Positions 27,123 through 35,746 of a DNA stretch of 64,000 nucleotides are shown here, in pieces (the stretch's first letter is position 1; each line of letters starts with the position of its first letter). The stretch covers positions 1-64,000 of the forward strand of contig NZ_SPQC01000009.1 in NCBI RefSeq assembly GCF_004569295.1. The letters run 5' to 3'. The notes below the pieces were generated by a model. It saw only the letters and a list, made by a program, of their open reading frames with translations, was not told where the DNA came from and ran no database searches. The stretch comes from Rothia nasimurium (GTDB taxonomy: Bacteria > Actinomycetota > Actinomycetes > Actinomycetales > Micrococcaceae). Position numbers and translations under genes: made by a program.

Positions 27123-27633
27123 AGCGAACCAGGATTTGAAAAACCACCCGGCCCAGCCCATCGGGGCCATGCCCGCAGAAGTCGCCCAGCTTCAGCTACG
27201 AACCGCCATCAACCGCACTAACCCCGGCCTGCTCGACGCCGTGGACGGCCCAACCCTGGATGCCATCATGCGCCTGCTCGTCAGCCGCGAAGAGCGCCGA
27301 GGCAAGCAAGTGCAGAACCCTGTAGGTTTTTGCATCCGAGCCATCGGCAACGAACCTGGGGGTATCGAAGCCCTCACCGCCCTGGCTGCCATTGAGTGCT
27401 ACACGGCTCAAGAAACCCAACCAGCTGCCGCACCAGCCCCGCTGCCCTCAGCACCAGTTGCCTTCTGCCAGGTGCACACCCGTGAGTACACCGGACACTG
27501 CCCCCTGTGCCTCAAAGAAGCTACCGGCTTGCTGGCAATCGTGAGCAGCGAGACCCCATCCGATCCTGAAGCTGGTAAAGCCTTCCGAGACCAAATCCGC
27601 GCCCGCCGTCAAGCCAAAAAATTAGCTGGCTAA
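27040..27633 (+). CDS. Hypothetical protein with zinc-knuckle-like motif
   Basis: 197 residues from TTG at 27040 with AAAAGGAAA upstream; ATG at 27103 is an alternative because the first 20 codons are made of the iteron repeats. The middle part (about 45-125) is helical with a VREERRGKQVQ-like basic segment. Residues near 150-162 give C-x2-H-x7-C-x2-C (CQVHTREYTGHCPLC), a probable zinc site. The C-terminus is basic. It is possibly a replication accessory protein because it starts inside the origin-like cluster. Confidence 0.5.
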   Translation: MTDINQSISQSVTSSTGAREKMTDGLTEANQDLKNHPAQPIGAMPAEVAQLQLRTAINRTNPGLLDAVDGPTLDAIMRLLVSREERRGKQVQNPVGFCIRAIGNEPGGIEALTALAAIECYTAQETQPAAAPAPLPSAPVAFCQVHTREYTGHCPLCLKEATGLLAIVSSETPSDPEAGKAFRDQIRARRQAKKLAG

Positions 27634-27669
27634 CCCCCTCCACCTGTACAAAACACCGGAGAGAAACCC

Positions 27670-27972
27670 ATGAACACCAACTTCACCTACGAAGAAGCCT
27701 TCCGCCTAGGAACCTTCATGCGCTGCGACTGGATAGCCGTAGCCCTAGGGTACAAACTTCGCATCTGGGAACTCCTGGACTACGAGACCTGGGAGGAATA
27801 CCTAGCCGGTGAACACTGGGAGCTGAACTATCAACCCGGTCGATTCCAAAGCCCTGACGTAGCTTTCTGGGCTTCTTATGGAATGAGCGTAGAGGCCATT
27901 AGCCGGATTACCACCCTAGAGCCCGAGGCTATCCGTGCTGAACTGGCAGCCCTTCAAAGCCAGGCAGACTAG
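27670..27972 (+). CDS. Hypothetical acidic protein
   Basis: 100 residues, rich in Trp, Tyr and Glu. The C-terminal part, SYGMSVEAISRITTLEPEAIRAEL, resembles a helix-turn-helix of the kind used to start DNA binding, but the evidence is weak. The start ATG follows CGGAGAGAAA. It is part of the plus-strand run before the sigma-like gene. Confidence 0.5.
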   Translation: MNTNFTYEEAFRLGTFMRCDWIAVALGYKLRIWELLDYETWEEYLAGEHWELNYQPGRFQSPDVAFWASYGMSVEAISRITTLEPEAIRAELAALQSQAD

Positions 27973-28015
27973 CACCCTCCCAGTGACAAAAACATCAACC
28001 CCAAAGAGAACAACC

Positions 28016-28879
28016 ATGACACATACACAAACCGGCGCCGCCCGCGCCTGGACACCCGAAATGCTCGAAGACTGGCAGAACACCATCTACCTCATCCGAG
28101 CCCGCCTCACCAGCGCCTGCCCCGCCCACGACGCCCACGACGTTCACCAAAACACCTGGCTTGCAGCACACCAGCGCCTTGACTCCTACGACCCCACCAA
28201 AGGCCCCTTTGGCCCCTGGATCCGAGCTGTTGCCATCACTGAAGTCAAAACCTACCAGCGCAAAAAACTCACCGAAGCCCAGCACGATGAAACCTACGGC
28301 CGCCTAGCCATTACCGGCATTAGCGAAACCCTCTCCCTGATTGAACAAGACATTGCTGACGGCATCATTGAGGAAGATGGTGACTATACTCGCCTGCACC
28401 ACATCATGGGCATCCTCGCGGCAATCATGGAAAACCCTGCCCACCTAGAGCGCACCCTGAAAATCGTTCTAGCCTTTGATGGCAACGTAGCTGCCGCCTC
28501 CAGGGCTCTGGGCATCGCTGCGAAGACTCTGCGGGATAACCAGGCCAATACCGTGCGCTTGGCTCAGGTGATTCATCGGGCTCTGGATGCTCATGAGCGG
28601 CTAGCTGCCCAGGGTGACGCTGAGGGCGTTACTGTCGAAGATTTGCTCGACTGCCTTCCCGGTGAAGAAGCTAATCTACCTACTGGCTTTAGCGTATTGG
28701 TCGCGATGATAGCTACCGGCACAGACCTCAACGCTGCTGCGGTGGCCGTACTTGGTGAGCAGCTAGGTATCTCCCCTTCTTCGAGCCGGGACTACTACAA
28801 CCAGACCATCAAGATGCTATCGGTGGCCAAGCTGGTCATTGATAGGGGTCTGGATATTTATCAGCCTATAAATGTGTAG
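28016..28879 (+). CDS. Sigma-70 region 2-like protein
   Basis: 287 residues from ATG 28016 (AAAGAGA upstream). Residues about 15-85 resemble sigma region 2: PAHDAHDVHQNTWLAAHQRL, then FGPWIRAVAITEVKTYQRKK. A later segment, FDGNVAAASRALGIAAKTLRDN, resembles a helix-turn-helix (region 4 style). It may be an element-encoded sigma or sigma-like activator for transfer genes. The match was made by eye and is not strong; a phage-type DNA-binding protein is the alternative. Confidence 0.5.
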   Translation: MTHTQTGAARAWTPEMLEDWQNTIYLIRARLTSACPAHDAHDVHQNTWLAAHQRLDSYDPTKGPFGPWIRAVAITEVKTYQRKKLTEAQHDETYGRLAITGISETLSLIEQDIADGIIEEDGDYTRLHHIMGILAAIMENPAHLERTLKIVLAFDGNVAAASRALGIAAKTLRDNQANTVRLAQVIHRALDAHERLAAQGDAEGVTVEDLLDCLPGEEANLPTGFSVLVAMIATGTDLNAAAVAVLGEQLGISPSSSRDYYNQTIKMLSVAKLVIDRGLDIYQPINV

Positions 28880-29027
28880 CAGAAGCTCGTGTTTCTGGAT
28901 AAGCTCTAGCACACTGCCTTAAGCTATATGAGAGCTCGCAAGGTTCTCTATAATGCCCTGGTTTAGGTGCACGGAAAGAGAGTTCGATCTCATACACCAT
29001 TTCATCGACAACGCACAAGGATTTTCC

Positions 29028-29393
29028 ATGTCTCAGGAACCTACACAAAACAACGATTCCTACGCCTCTGACCAGCATCTTGCTTCGTATAGTAACCAGA
29101 GCACCGGCCAGCCGGGAGCAGTGTTTTATCAGAAGAGCCCACAGCAGGTTGAAGCTGATAAAGCCGCGCAGGCTGCGCTGATTTGCGGAATCATTGGACT
29201 CTTTACTGTGCCAATTATTCTTGGCCCCATTGCTATTGTTCAGGCCAATAAAGCTGAACGTCTCGGTGCTGCCGCTACTGCTGGCAAAGTTTTGGGATGG
29301 ATCGATACGATTATCGGCGGTTTAGCTCTGCTGACCATAGTTGGTTTTGTGGTGTTGGGAGCTATTGCAGCTGGTTCTTCAGCAGGCTACTAA
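29028..29393 (+). CDS. DUF4190-like small membrane protein
   Basis: 121 residues. The N-terminus is hydrophilic and Gln/Ser-rich (1-45). Two transmembrane helices follow (about 52-75 and 92-115) with the linker ANKAERLGAAATAGKVLGWID, typical of DUF4190 proteins. The start ATG 29028 follows AAGGA. Role unknown. The first palindrome lies 85 bases after its stop. Confidence 0.65.
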   Translation: MSQEPTQNNDSYASDQHLASYSNQSTGQPGAVFYQKSPQQVEADKAAQAALICGIIGLFTVPIILGPIAIVQANKAERLGAAATAGKVLGWIDTIIGGLALLTIVGFVVLGAIAAGSSAGY

Positions 29394-29478
29394 AACGAGC
29401 CCCCTGGCGTCTTAGGCTTTGACTCTGATGGATGAGTGAGGCCTAACTTTTCAGGGATATATAAGAGCAATATAGAAG

Positions 29479-29519
29479 GAAACCATATCGTTTCATGTGA
29501 TGTGAAACGATATGGTTTC
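29479..29519. repeat. Palindrome P1
   Basis: Perfect 17-base arms GAAACCATATCGTTTCA (29479-29495) and its complement (29503-29519) surround TGTGATG. TTTATT follows on the plus strand, so it could terminate the DUF4190 transcript and the convergent gene. The arms end in TTTCA/TGAAA at the centre, as in P2 and P3. Confidence 0.85.
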
Positions 29520-29538
29520 TTTATTGAGTAGCTGAGAG

Positions 29539-29799
29539 TCATTCCTGGTCTTTGTCGATATTCTTCTGTAGGTAACCGAACCAGCCAAAGAAATTTAGTA
29601 AAGCTACAAATGATACAATCCAACTTGCTAGCCCTAGCCATGTGAAGTCAATCTCTTCGGGGACGCCGGATTTCTGGCCGACAGAGATGTTGAACTCTAC
29701 ACGTAGGTAGTAGAAAAATATGCCTAATGCTATTCCCTTTCCTGTGAGAAGTAGGCTTTGCCGCCAGAAAGGCTGGTCTTGATGGGGTGTCTTGAGCAT
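29539..29799 (-). CDS. Small two-helix membrane protein
   Basis: 86 residues from ATG 29799. There are two hydrophobic segments, SLLLTGKGIALGIFFYYLRV (about 14-33) and FTWLGLASWIVSFVALLNFF (about 51-70), and a charged C-terminus. No ribosome site is evident, so the start is uncertain. It lies directly downstream of a secreted-protein gene on the same strand. An immunity-type role for that protein is a guess from position only. Confidence 0.45.
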   Translation of the reverse strand: MLKTPHQDQPFWRQSLLLTGKGIALGIFFYYLRVEFNISVGQKSGVPEEIDFTWLGLASWIVSFVALLNFFGWFGYLQKNIDKDQE

Positions 29800-29948
29800 G
29801 ATTATTGATTCAGGTCTTTGCAGCTGAGGACAATATCTCTGTACCCTAATATCCTTCCAAGCAAAAATCCCATTTCCTTGCCATATTTGTTGGTTGTTCG
29901 CTTGACCCAATCTTCTTCTGCAGTTGATTGGAGAATCTGGGAAATACC

Positions 29949-30449
29949 CTACGCGAGCTCCACCACGCCACCAATGGTTTCTACAAGGGTCCAGAACTGT
30001 CCGATGGGGGTGCCACGTTTTACCAGCGTTGAAACAACAGCTTTAGCACAGGCACTGGCTTTTCCGAAGTCAATACCACTTGCAATTGCTCCGCGAGCTA
30101 GTGATGGAGAAGCGCCGGCCAGTAGAGCAGTCTGTACGTCCGGTGAATCTAGGGGCGCTTCCTTGAGATGGCTTGGCAGATTGTGGTAGGCGTTGACAAC
30201 CTTTTGAAGTTCAATGGCAAGCTCTGTTGCGTCAGCATCTAAGCCTTTGGATAGGGCTTCAGCTCGAATGTCTGCCAGTGATTTGTAGGGAAGATTTGCA
30301 GGTGTTCCCTGAGCGTTTGTCTCTGTTGCGCTGATGGAAGTGCTTGAAGTGGGCGGCGATGGTGTTGCATGGGTCACTGGTAGTGTGCCTGCTATGAGAG
30401 CTAGGCTGGTCGTGGCCACTAGGACGGCGCGGGTCATTCTGGTGTGCAT
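29949..30449 (-). CDS. Secreted 166-residue protein of unknown function
   Basis: A Sec signal peptide runs from residue 1 to about 28 (basic MHTRMTR, hydrophobic core AVLVATTSLALIAG, cleavage after THA). A Ser/Thr linker, a helical middle and an amphipathic C-terminal 45 residues rich in Gly, Ala and Val follow (FGKASACAKAVVSTLVKRG). The ribosome site GGAGGAA is strong. Paired with a small membrane protein, it resembles a bacteriocin-immunity layout, but no family was recognised. Confidence 0.6.
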   Translation of the reverse strand: MHTRMTRAVLVATTSLALIAGTLPVTHATPSPPTSSTSISATETNAQGTPANLPYKSLADIRAEALSKGLDADATELAIELQKVVNAYHNLPSHLKEAPLDSPDVQTALLAGASPSLARGAIASGIDFGKASACAKAVVSTLVKRGTPIGQFWTLVETIGGVVELA

Positions 30450-30817
30450 GTTCCTCCAAGGTTGTAGTACAGGACTTCTTTGTGATGTACGTCTTAAATG
30501 CTAGTGGAGCCTTGGAAGTATCGCAAGTGGGCTTATTAAAACTGGACGTTGCTCCGAGGGGTAATGTAAGCCGCCTTGTCATTTTGATGTTTTGAAGCTG
30601 GCAGTGGTTGCAGTGCCTAATTATCTTGTGCATGTGAGGGGCTAAGATAGGTGGCTGATAAGTACATGGGTGGTTCTGTTGGCTATCGGCCCAAAGGGCG
30701 TGATTCATTAAAGTGATATGGCATGATTTCACATGAAATCATGCCATATCATATGAAATTATGGCGAGTGTGCCGGAAGTAATCCCTGGAACAGGCAAAT
30801 AAGCCTAACGCCTATGA
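30450..30817. other. 368-base intergenic region containing palindrome P2
   Basis: Lies between two minus-strand genes. It holds the ribosome site of the secreted-protein gene at its left edge and palindrome P2 at 30714-30751. No gene or other clear signal was seen. Confidence 0.5.
30714..30751. repeat. Palindrome P2
   Basis: Perfect 18-base arms TGATATGGCATGATTTCA (30714-30731) and its complement (30734-30751) surround the dinucleotide CA. It lies just downstream of the DUF262-HNH gene on the minus strand. Its central 12 bases are the reverse complement of those in P3. Confidence 0.9.
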
Positions 30818-31987
30818 CTACCGATTTCCCTTTGCTCTATTGTGCATAATGCATAGCATCTCACAGTTAGCCGCATCCGATGAGCCGCCCCTGGACCACG
30901 CAGTCACATGGTCAGCGTCCATCTCACGCTGCGTATAAATGCGTGTGCGACTATTATTGTCTCCTGTAGCGCACAACGGGCAGTTCGAGACACCAGCAGC
31001 TTTCGCTGCTTCAGTTTGCCGCTGATAAACAGTTCGTTTGGTCTTATCATCAAACATACGGATGTTCAAAAACTCAGATCGACTCTCTCCGCCCAGAACA
31101 TACTCATAGATACCACTAGACCTATGAACAGCAGGATCAGCTCTAAGCTTGTTAATGCGCTCATCTACGATACGACTATCATATGGGCGTAAATGGTACT
31201 CTTCATATAGCCTGCCCCACTCCAGGCCGCGCATTTCTTTATCTGGTGTACGACTGAAAACGGTGGAAACCCAATCAATGACAGAGGTGAAATACTGCTC
31301 TAATTCGGTCGCAGTAGCATCATGCCGATGCTCTGCCATGTAAGAAGAAACGGTCGTATCTTTCGCTGACGCTAGCCAGTCAAGCGCTACATGCAAAACT
31401 TCTTGCCGCTTAGGATCTCCCTTGGTGTAGGCGGACCATTTTTGTTGTCGAGAATCAGCTGAGTTTGAGAAAACTGTCTTAGCTGCGGTGACAAATGGCC
31501 CAGAATAAACAGCGTTAAGAAGTTCCTGCTCATTAAGGGGTACTCCAGCAATATTGATGGTCTGGAACCACTGCTTAATCTCTGGTTCACTGCCTGAGCA
31601 GATGTAGATGAGCAGTTCTGTATTTCGGATTAATTCTTGATGCTCTGGCGCGAGGGAAGAAAAAGTCTGCTCACGGCCATCAACCTTGATAGCGAACTTG
31701 CCTGTAATAAAGCGCCCAATTGAAGTGATGCGCTGCTGGCCATCGAGCACCTCGAGTTTGCCCTCGCTTGCATCGTTGAAGTAAATAAGGCCAAGAGGGT
31801 AGCCAGCTAGAATCGATTCGATCACAGCAACGTCCTTCTTGCCGTCGCCATAGATATAGTTACGCTGATATTCAGGCTGGATGGTGAGACGCCCACCTAA
31901 GCCATAGAGGCCTCGGCCCTCAGCTTCGTTATAGACAAAGCCTTGCACGATGTCGTTGATACTTATTTGTTCTAGTGAAGTTCTCAT
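30818..31987 (-). CDS. DUF262 plus HNH nuclease protein (restriction-like partner)
   Basis: 389 residues. The N-terminal DUF262/ParB-like domain has [11 protein letters not shown] (about 36-46) and [14 protein letters not shown] (80-93), the nucleotide-binding signature of GmrSD-type enzymes. The C-terminal HNH domain (about 336-389) has [16 protein letters not shown] and [14 protein letters not shown], with both zinc-type cysteine pairs. The start overlaps the methyltransferase stop (ATGA), so the two are coupled. It is probably the nuclease arm of a restriction or defence pair whose modification arm is the upstream gene. Confidence 0.82.
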   Translation of the reverse strand: MRTSLEQISINDIVQGFVYNEAEGRGLYGLGGRLTIQPEYQRNYIYGDGKKDVAVIESILAGYPLGLIYFNDASEGKLEVLDGQQRITSIGRFITGKFAIKVDGREQTFSSLAPEHQELIRNTELLIYICSGSEPEIKQWFQTINIAGVPLNEQELLNAVYSGPFVTAAKTVFSNSADSRQQKWSAYTKGDPKRQEVLHVALDWLASAKDTTVSSYMAEHRHDATATELEQYFTSVIDWVSTVFSRTPDKEMRGLEWGRLYEEYHLRPYDSRIVDERINKLRADPAVHRSSGIYEYVLGGESRSEFLNIRMFDDKTKRTVYQRQTEAAKAAGVSNCPLCATGDNNSRTRIYTQREMDADHVTAWSRGGSSDAANCEMLCIMHNRAKGNR

Positions 31988-33378
31988 GAGCGTCCCTTTA
32001 AATGTCGGATAAAAATGCGGTCGTAGGTTTCTTTGCCATCGATGAGCGTCTTCTTATCCATCTCAGGCGGAGCGACGGTACCTCGGTAGGCCCGCAAGAG
32101 GATAGGTGACTTTGCCCAGCGCTGAGAGCCGAGTACTTCAAACTGTTCTGGGTTGTATCTATCAAAAAAAGTAAGGGGTACGCCCATAATTCCCGACCGG
32201 TATTCAATCTGCTCCGGAGCGTACCCGTATTCTTCGGTTAAGAGGGTCATGACTGCTTCTTTCGTATGACCAGCCGTGAGTACAAACGCTCTCTCTCTCT
32301 CTCTCTCTCTCTTAAGATAGAATCGGCTGGTTCCAGTCTTTCCGTTGCTGAGTTTAACGGGTTCGGCAACTTCAAAGTCTGCGCCCACGAGAATAAACTG
32401 ATCCGGATTATATTTATCCAGGAAGGTGATGGGAACGCCCATGGCTTCTACGTAGTCGCTTGGGATTGCGTCGACAAAGGGAACCTCAATGGCATCGTAG
32501 TTGTCGTACTTAAGGTAGCCGTACTCTTTGATTGCCTTGTGTCTGCTGAATTTGAGGTTATCCTCCATCGTCATGAGAGATAGCGGTTCATGGCGTCGTC
32601 CGTGCTCAATGTTAGTAAACCAGCACGAGTTGCCTAGACGGGTGTAATCGTAGTTCTCATCTGCTGGGTAGCCTAGTCGTTCAGCTTTAGCTGCATCAGT
32701 TTCTTTGATGGCTGTACCTTTAGGGACGCCAAAGACCATATCGGTGTTGTTGGCTGTTGCCCCTTTCCATAGGCGGTTGTCTTTGATGAGGGGAAAAATT
32801 TCTTTATAGGTAATGGCGTTGTTTGAGCCTATGACCGAGAACTGCACCTCATCTTCCATAAGCCAGGCGATGAACTCCCGGAAGAGCGAAAAAGGTGGAT
32901 TAGTGATAACAAAATCTGCGCTGTTTCGTAGCTTGGTGACTTCTTCTGACCGGAAATCGCCGTCGCCCTCTAAATAAGTCCACTTGAGGTCATCGATATT
33001 GACAATGCCGTCGCCGGAAATATCATCGGGCTCAAGGACAAACATACGTCCTCGTTCAAATGACTTGCCCTCATCATATTGTGGAGCATCACGCTCAAAC
33101 ATAGTGGGCTGGTAAGCGGACCTAATGCCCTTTGAGCTCGGAGCATACGATGTCGAGATGAGCTTCTTTAACCCGTACTCAGCAAAATGAAGTGCGAAAA
33201 ACTTCGTGAAGTTACTCCACTCCGGGTCGTCGCAGGGTAGCAGAATAATTTTGTTGCGGAATAAATCCGGGTCGTATTCTAGGTACGCATTGATTTCGCG
33301 CTCAATATCTGCCCATTGGGTGTAGAACTCATCGTTCTTAGCGGCTTTAGCACGTGTGAGGTTGCTATTACCTGCCAT
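31984..33378 (-). CDS. EcoRI-family adenine-specific DNA methyltransferase
   Basis: 464 residues. The N-terminal methylase domain has [16 protein letters not shown] (15-30), [12 protein letters not shown] and the catalytic motif IV NPPF (160-163), as in M.EcoRI-type N6-adenine methyltransferases. The C-terminal part holds two similar segments beginning [16 protein letters not shown] (about 313) and [16 protein letters not shown] (about 398), perhaps parts of a target-recognition fold. Between them K-R-E-R-E-R-E-R is encoded by a 12-unit GA tract, so the gene can be frame-switched. AAGGAG at 33388-33393 sets the start. Confidence 0.85.
   Translation of the reverse strand: MAGNSNLTRAKAAKNDEFYTQWADIEREINAYLEYDPDLFRNKIILLPCDDPEWSNFTKFFALHFAEYGLKKLISTSYAPSSKGIRSAYQPTMFERDAPQYDEGKSFERGRMFVLEPDDISGDGIVNIDDLKWTYLEGDGDFRSEEVTKLRNSADFVITNPPFSLFREFIAWLMEDEVQFSVIGSNNAITYKEIFPLIKDNRLWKGATANNTDMVFGVPKGTAIKETDAAKAERLGYPADENYDYTRLGNSCWFTNIEHGRRHEPLSLMTMEDNLKFSRHKAIKEYGYLKYDNYDAIEVPFVDAIPSDYVEAMGVPITFLDKYNPDQFILVGADFEVAEPVKLSNGKTGTSRFYLKRERERERAFVLTAGHTKEAVMTLLTEEYGYAPEQIEYRSGIMGVPLTFFDRYNPEQFEVLGSQRWAKSPILLRAYRGTVAPPEMDKKTLIDGKETYDRIFIRHLKGRS
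32289..32312. repeat. Dinucleotide tract (CT)12 / (GA)12 inside the methyltransferase gene
   Basis: Twelve CT units on the plus strand encode the Arg-Glu run at residues 357-363 of the minus-strand protein. The frame is open at 12 units. One unit fewer leads to a TGA after about 27 out-of-frame codons; one unit more leads to a TGA after about 14. Both remove the second recognition-like segment and would uncouple the overlapping nuclease gene. This is a classical slipped-strand switch. Confidence 0.9.
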
Positions 33379-33678
33379 ATCTTCTTACTCCTTGGCGTGA
33401 AGGGGCGGGTGGGTCACTTGAATTTTACCGTTCTCTTGATGAGCTCCTAGCTGGTGGGTGTTATAAGTCGTGTATTATCTGGGTTTTCTTGTGCTGTGGA
33501 AGACGAATGCCGTGATTTGATTACATATGACATCATATTATTTCATGTGAAATAATATGATGTCATATGATTTTTCGGACTGAAAATTTTCCAAAAACTT
33601 CTGTCCCAGCCCGCCGAAACCACCAGCTAAGTGCATATACCTCTACGAACCCCACAAACGTAGACGAAAGAGCACACC
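33379..33678. other. 300-base divergent intergenic region with palindrome P3
   Basis: Separates the minus-strand methyltransferase from the plus-strand secretion genes. It holds the methyltransferase ribosome site (33388-33393), P3 (33524-33569) and presumably both promoters. No gene was seen. Confidence 0.5.
33524..33569. repeat. Palindrome P3
   Basis: Perfect 22-base arms (33524-33545 and 33548-33569, each ending in TTTCA/TGAAA at the centre) surround TG. It lies upstream of both divergent genes, so it cannot be a terminator for them. Operator, recombination site or extrusion structure remain possible. Confidence 0.9.
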
Positions 33679-33906
33679 ATGGCTAAAACCCCCACCCGCT
33701 GCACCCTCTGCACCGGCACCACCAAACTCACCACCATCACCCGCCCCACCACCGGCACTACCCACCCCATCTGCACCAGCTGCCACACCCTCGTTACCTC
33801 CAACGCCATCAACCAGGACATCACACCCTGGCACGCTTACACCCAGCTTTTAGACCGTCTTGATAGACACTTCGGTAGAGGTCTCCAGCTCGCTGGCACC
33901 AGGTAA
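33679..33906 (+). CDS. Small zinc-ribbon protein
   Basis: 75 residues with two CxxC pairs, CTLC (about 8-11) and CTSC (about 32-35), a zinc-ribbon arrangement, in a Thr-rich N-terminal half. It ends 14 bases before the transglycosylase gene and seems to open the secretion operon. It may be a small DNA- or RNA-binding regulator; this is not established. Confidence 0.55.
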   Translation: MAKTPTRCTLCTGTTKLTTITRPTTGTTHPICTSCHTLVTSNAINQDITPWHAYTQLLDRLDRHFGRGLQLAGTR

Positions 33907-33920
33907 ACCAAGGGAACGGC

Positions 33921-35048
33921 ATGAAAAACAAAGGACTACTTGCCGGGGCCAGCCTTTTACTTGCTGCTCTTTTGAGCCTTGTGGCATGTATCCCTCTCCT
34001 CGTCGCGGTCTTTTTCGCCGCTTCAATAGATACACCTGAAAATACCTCAGCTAAGTGCAGCCCCGCAGCGACCACCACAAGCGAGACCAGCGAGAACCTC
34101 ATCAACGTCCCGGCTGAATATACAGAAGACGTCAAAAAGGCCGGCGAAGACTCAGGCATTCCAGCAGAGATACTTGCCAAGCAAATTCAGCAAGAATCGA
34201 ACTGGGATCCTAAGGCCGTATCACCGGCAGGCGCTAAAGGCCTAACCCAGTTCATCCCCTCCACCTGGGAGGCAATCGCACCGGGCGAAGACCCCTTTGA
34301 CCCGCACGCTGCAATCGCCGCCCAGGGCCGCTACATGAAGCAGCTCAAAGACCAGATACAGCACCTAGCCAACGGGGACGCCAATCAGATTGTGAAGCTT
34401 ACCCTCGCGGCCTACAACGCAGGACCCGGCGCTGTCTTGAGCTACGGCGGTATCCCACCGTATAAAGAAACTCAGCACTACGTTGACATCATTACATCCG
34501 GGGCACAGGTCAACTTCTCAGCCACCTGCTCACAGATCGATGGAGCAAAAGCCTGGGACGGCGACTTAGGTCCCGGCGAATGGACGAACCCCTGCCCAGG
34601 GTGTTCATTTACATCAGGCTTTGGGCGAAGGGAATTACCTGAAGGTTTTCCTGAATGGATGAAACAACACGTAGGCGTAGACCTAGCAACCCCAGGCCTG
34701 GACCAAGGACAAGCCGGTGTAGAAATCATTACCCCCACCGATATGACCGTAGTCGGCCTGCTTGAAGATGACGGCTGCGTTATCGCCAAGCAAAATGAAG
34801 CACCAGGCTTCCAATTCGGTTTTTGCCACCTGAACACCATCAACGTCACAGTCGGCCAAAACCTCAAACGCGGCGATATTATCGGAATTGAAGGCGGTAC
34901 AGGCGGCGGCGCACAGTTCGCATTTGCAACTCACCTGCACTTTGAAATCTATGACCCTGAATCTCCTGTACCGGCCTACCCCTACAACGGCCACAACCTA
35001 AACCCCGAACCCATCCTCAAAGAGAAAGGCGCATGGGTGAACTCATGA
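33921..35048 (+). CDS. VirB1-like lytic transglycosylase fused to M23 endopeptidase
   Basis: 375 residues. It has an N-terminal membrane segment (about 7-35), an SLT domain (65-190) with catalytic Glu92 in IQQESNWDP and the motifs GLTQFIPSTW and AAYNAGPGAV, then a LytM/M23 domain with zinc ligands His250 and Asp254 (HVGVDL) and His340 in HLHFE. It cuts glycan and peptide bonds of the wall so the secretion channel can assemble. It is coupled to the next gene by an ATGA overlap. Confidence 0.9.
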   Translation: MKNKGLLAGASLLLAALLSLVACIPLLVAVFFAASIDTPENTSAKCSPAATTTSETSENLINVPAEYTEDVKKAGEDSGIPAEILAKQIQQESNWDPKAVSPAGAKGLTQFIPSTWEAIAPGEDPFDPHAAIAAQGRYMKQLKDQIQHLANGDANQIVKLTLAAYNAGPGAVLSYGGIPPYKETQHYVDIITSGAQVNFSATCSQIDGAKAWDGDLGPGEWTNPCPGCSFTSGFGRRELPEGFPEWMKQHVGVDLATPGLDQGQAGVEIITPTDMTVVGLLEDDGCVIAKQNEAPGFQFGFCHLNTINVTVGQNLKRGDIIGIEGGTGGGAQFAFATHLHFEIYDPESPVPAYPYNGHNLNPEPILKEKGAWVNS

Positions 35049-35734
35049 CCGATAAAAGGCACAAGGGCACACTTATGATCATGGGCGGCTTGAGTCTGCT
35101 GAGCGTGCTGGGCCTAGTTGTTGCTATCTTCATCCTCTGGCCTGATAAGGACACTAACGAAGAAAGCTCGACAGCTCCTGTCAGTACTTCACCGGCGGCA
35201 ACGGCAAGCCCAAGCCCCTCGGCAACACTCAGTATCGCTGAACGGCAGGACCTTCTGGCAGAAGGCAGCTGCACCGACCCGACCACCGTCGATAGGTCAG
35301 ACCCCGAAGCTCTCATCAAGGGATTTACCGAAATCGCCTTTTGCTGGGACAGCACCAAAGACCCCAACACCACAGCAGCCATTCTCCGCGCACAGCTCCT
35401 GCTGACCGAGGAATACTACAAAACCCTTGACCCCAATGTACGTAACGCCATGAGCGCAGACTTCCTCGCGGTCTCTCAGAGCCAGGCCTACACCCTCCCT
35501 CAGGTCAGCTTTGCCCCCGATGAAGCAGGCCAGATGCCTGAAGGCTTTGCCGCTAAAGAAGTCATCGTTGAATGGACATGGCTAGGGCGAGACGGCTACG
35601 AATACAAAGGCGGCCGCTCCCTGGCAACTGTTGCAGCGGTAGAAGAAGAACCTGGGAAATGGGCTATCAGCGGAATGCAGGTTAACTCAACTACCAGCGA
35701 AACCGGCATGCTCTACGGCAACACCAACCAGTAG
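35045..35734 (+). CDS. Bitopic conjugation protein (VirB8/TcpC-like candidate)
   Basis: 229 residues from ATG 35045. A short basic N-terminus is followed by one transmembrane helix (about 10-31), a Ser/Pro/Thr linker and an extracytoplasmic domain of about 150 residues with alternating helices and strands (EWTWLGRDGYEYKGGRS). This layout resembles VirB8/TcpC-like channel proteins, but no diagnostic motif was seen. The overlap with the transglycosylase gene supports a secretion role. Confidence 0.5.
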   Translation: MTDKRHKGTLMIMGGLSLLSVLGLVVAIFILWPDKDTNEESSTAPVSTSPAATASPSPSATLSIAERQDLLAEGSCTDPTTVDRSDPEALIKGFTEIAFCWDSTKDPNTTAAILRAQLLLTEEYYKTLDPNVRNAMSADFLAVSQSQAYTLPQVSFAPDEAGQMPEGFAAKEVIVEWTWLGRDGYEYKGGRSLATVAAVEEEPGKWAISGMQVNSTTSETGMLYGNTNQ

Positions 35735-35746
35735 AAAGGAATCACC

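Noticed and set aside
29390-29641. Minus-strand frame next to P1
   Set aside because: Overlaps palindrome P1 and the small membrane gene in another frame, with no ribosome site or protein-like pattern.
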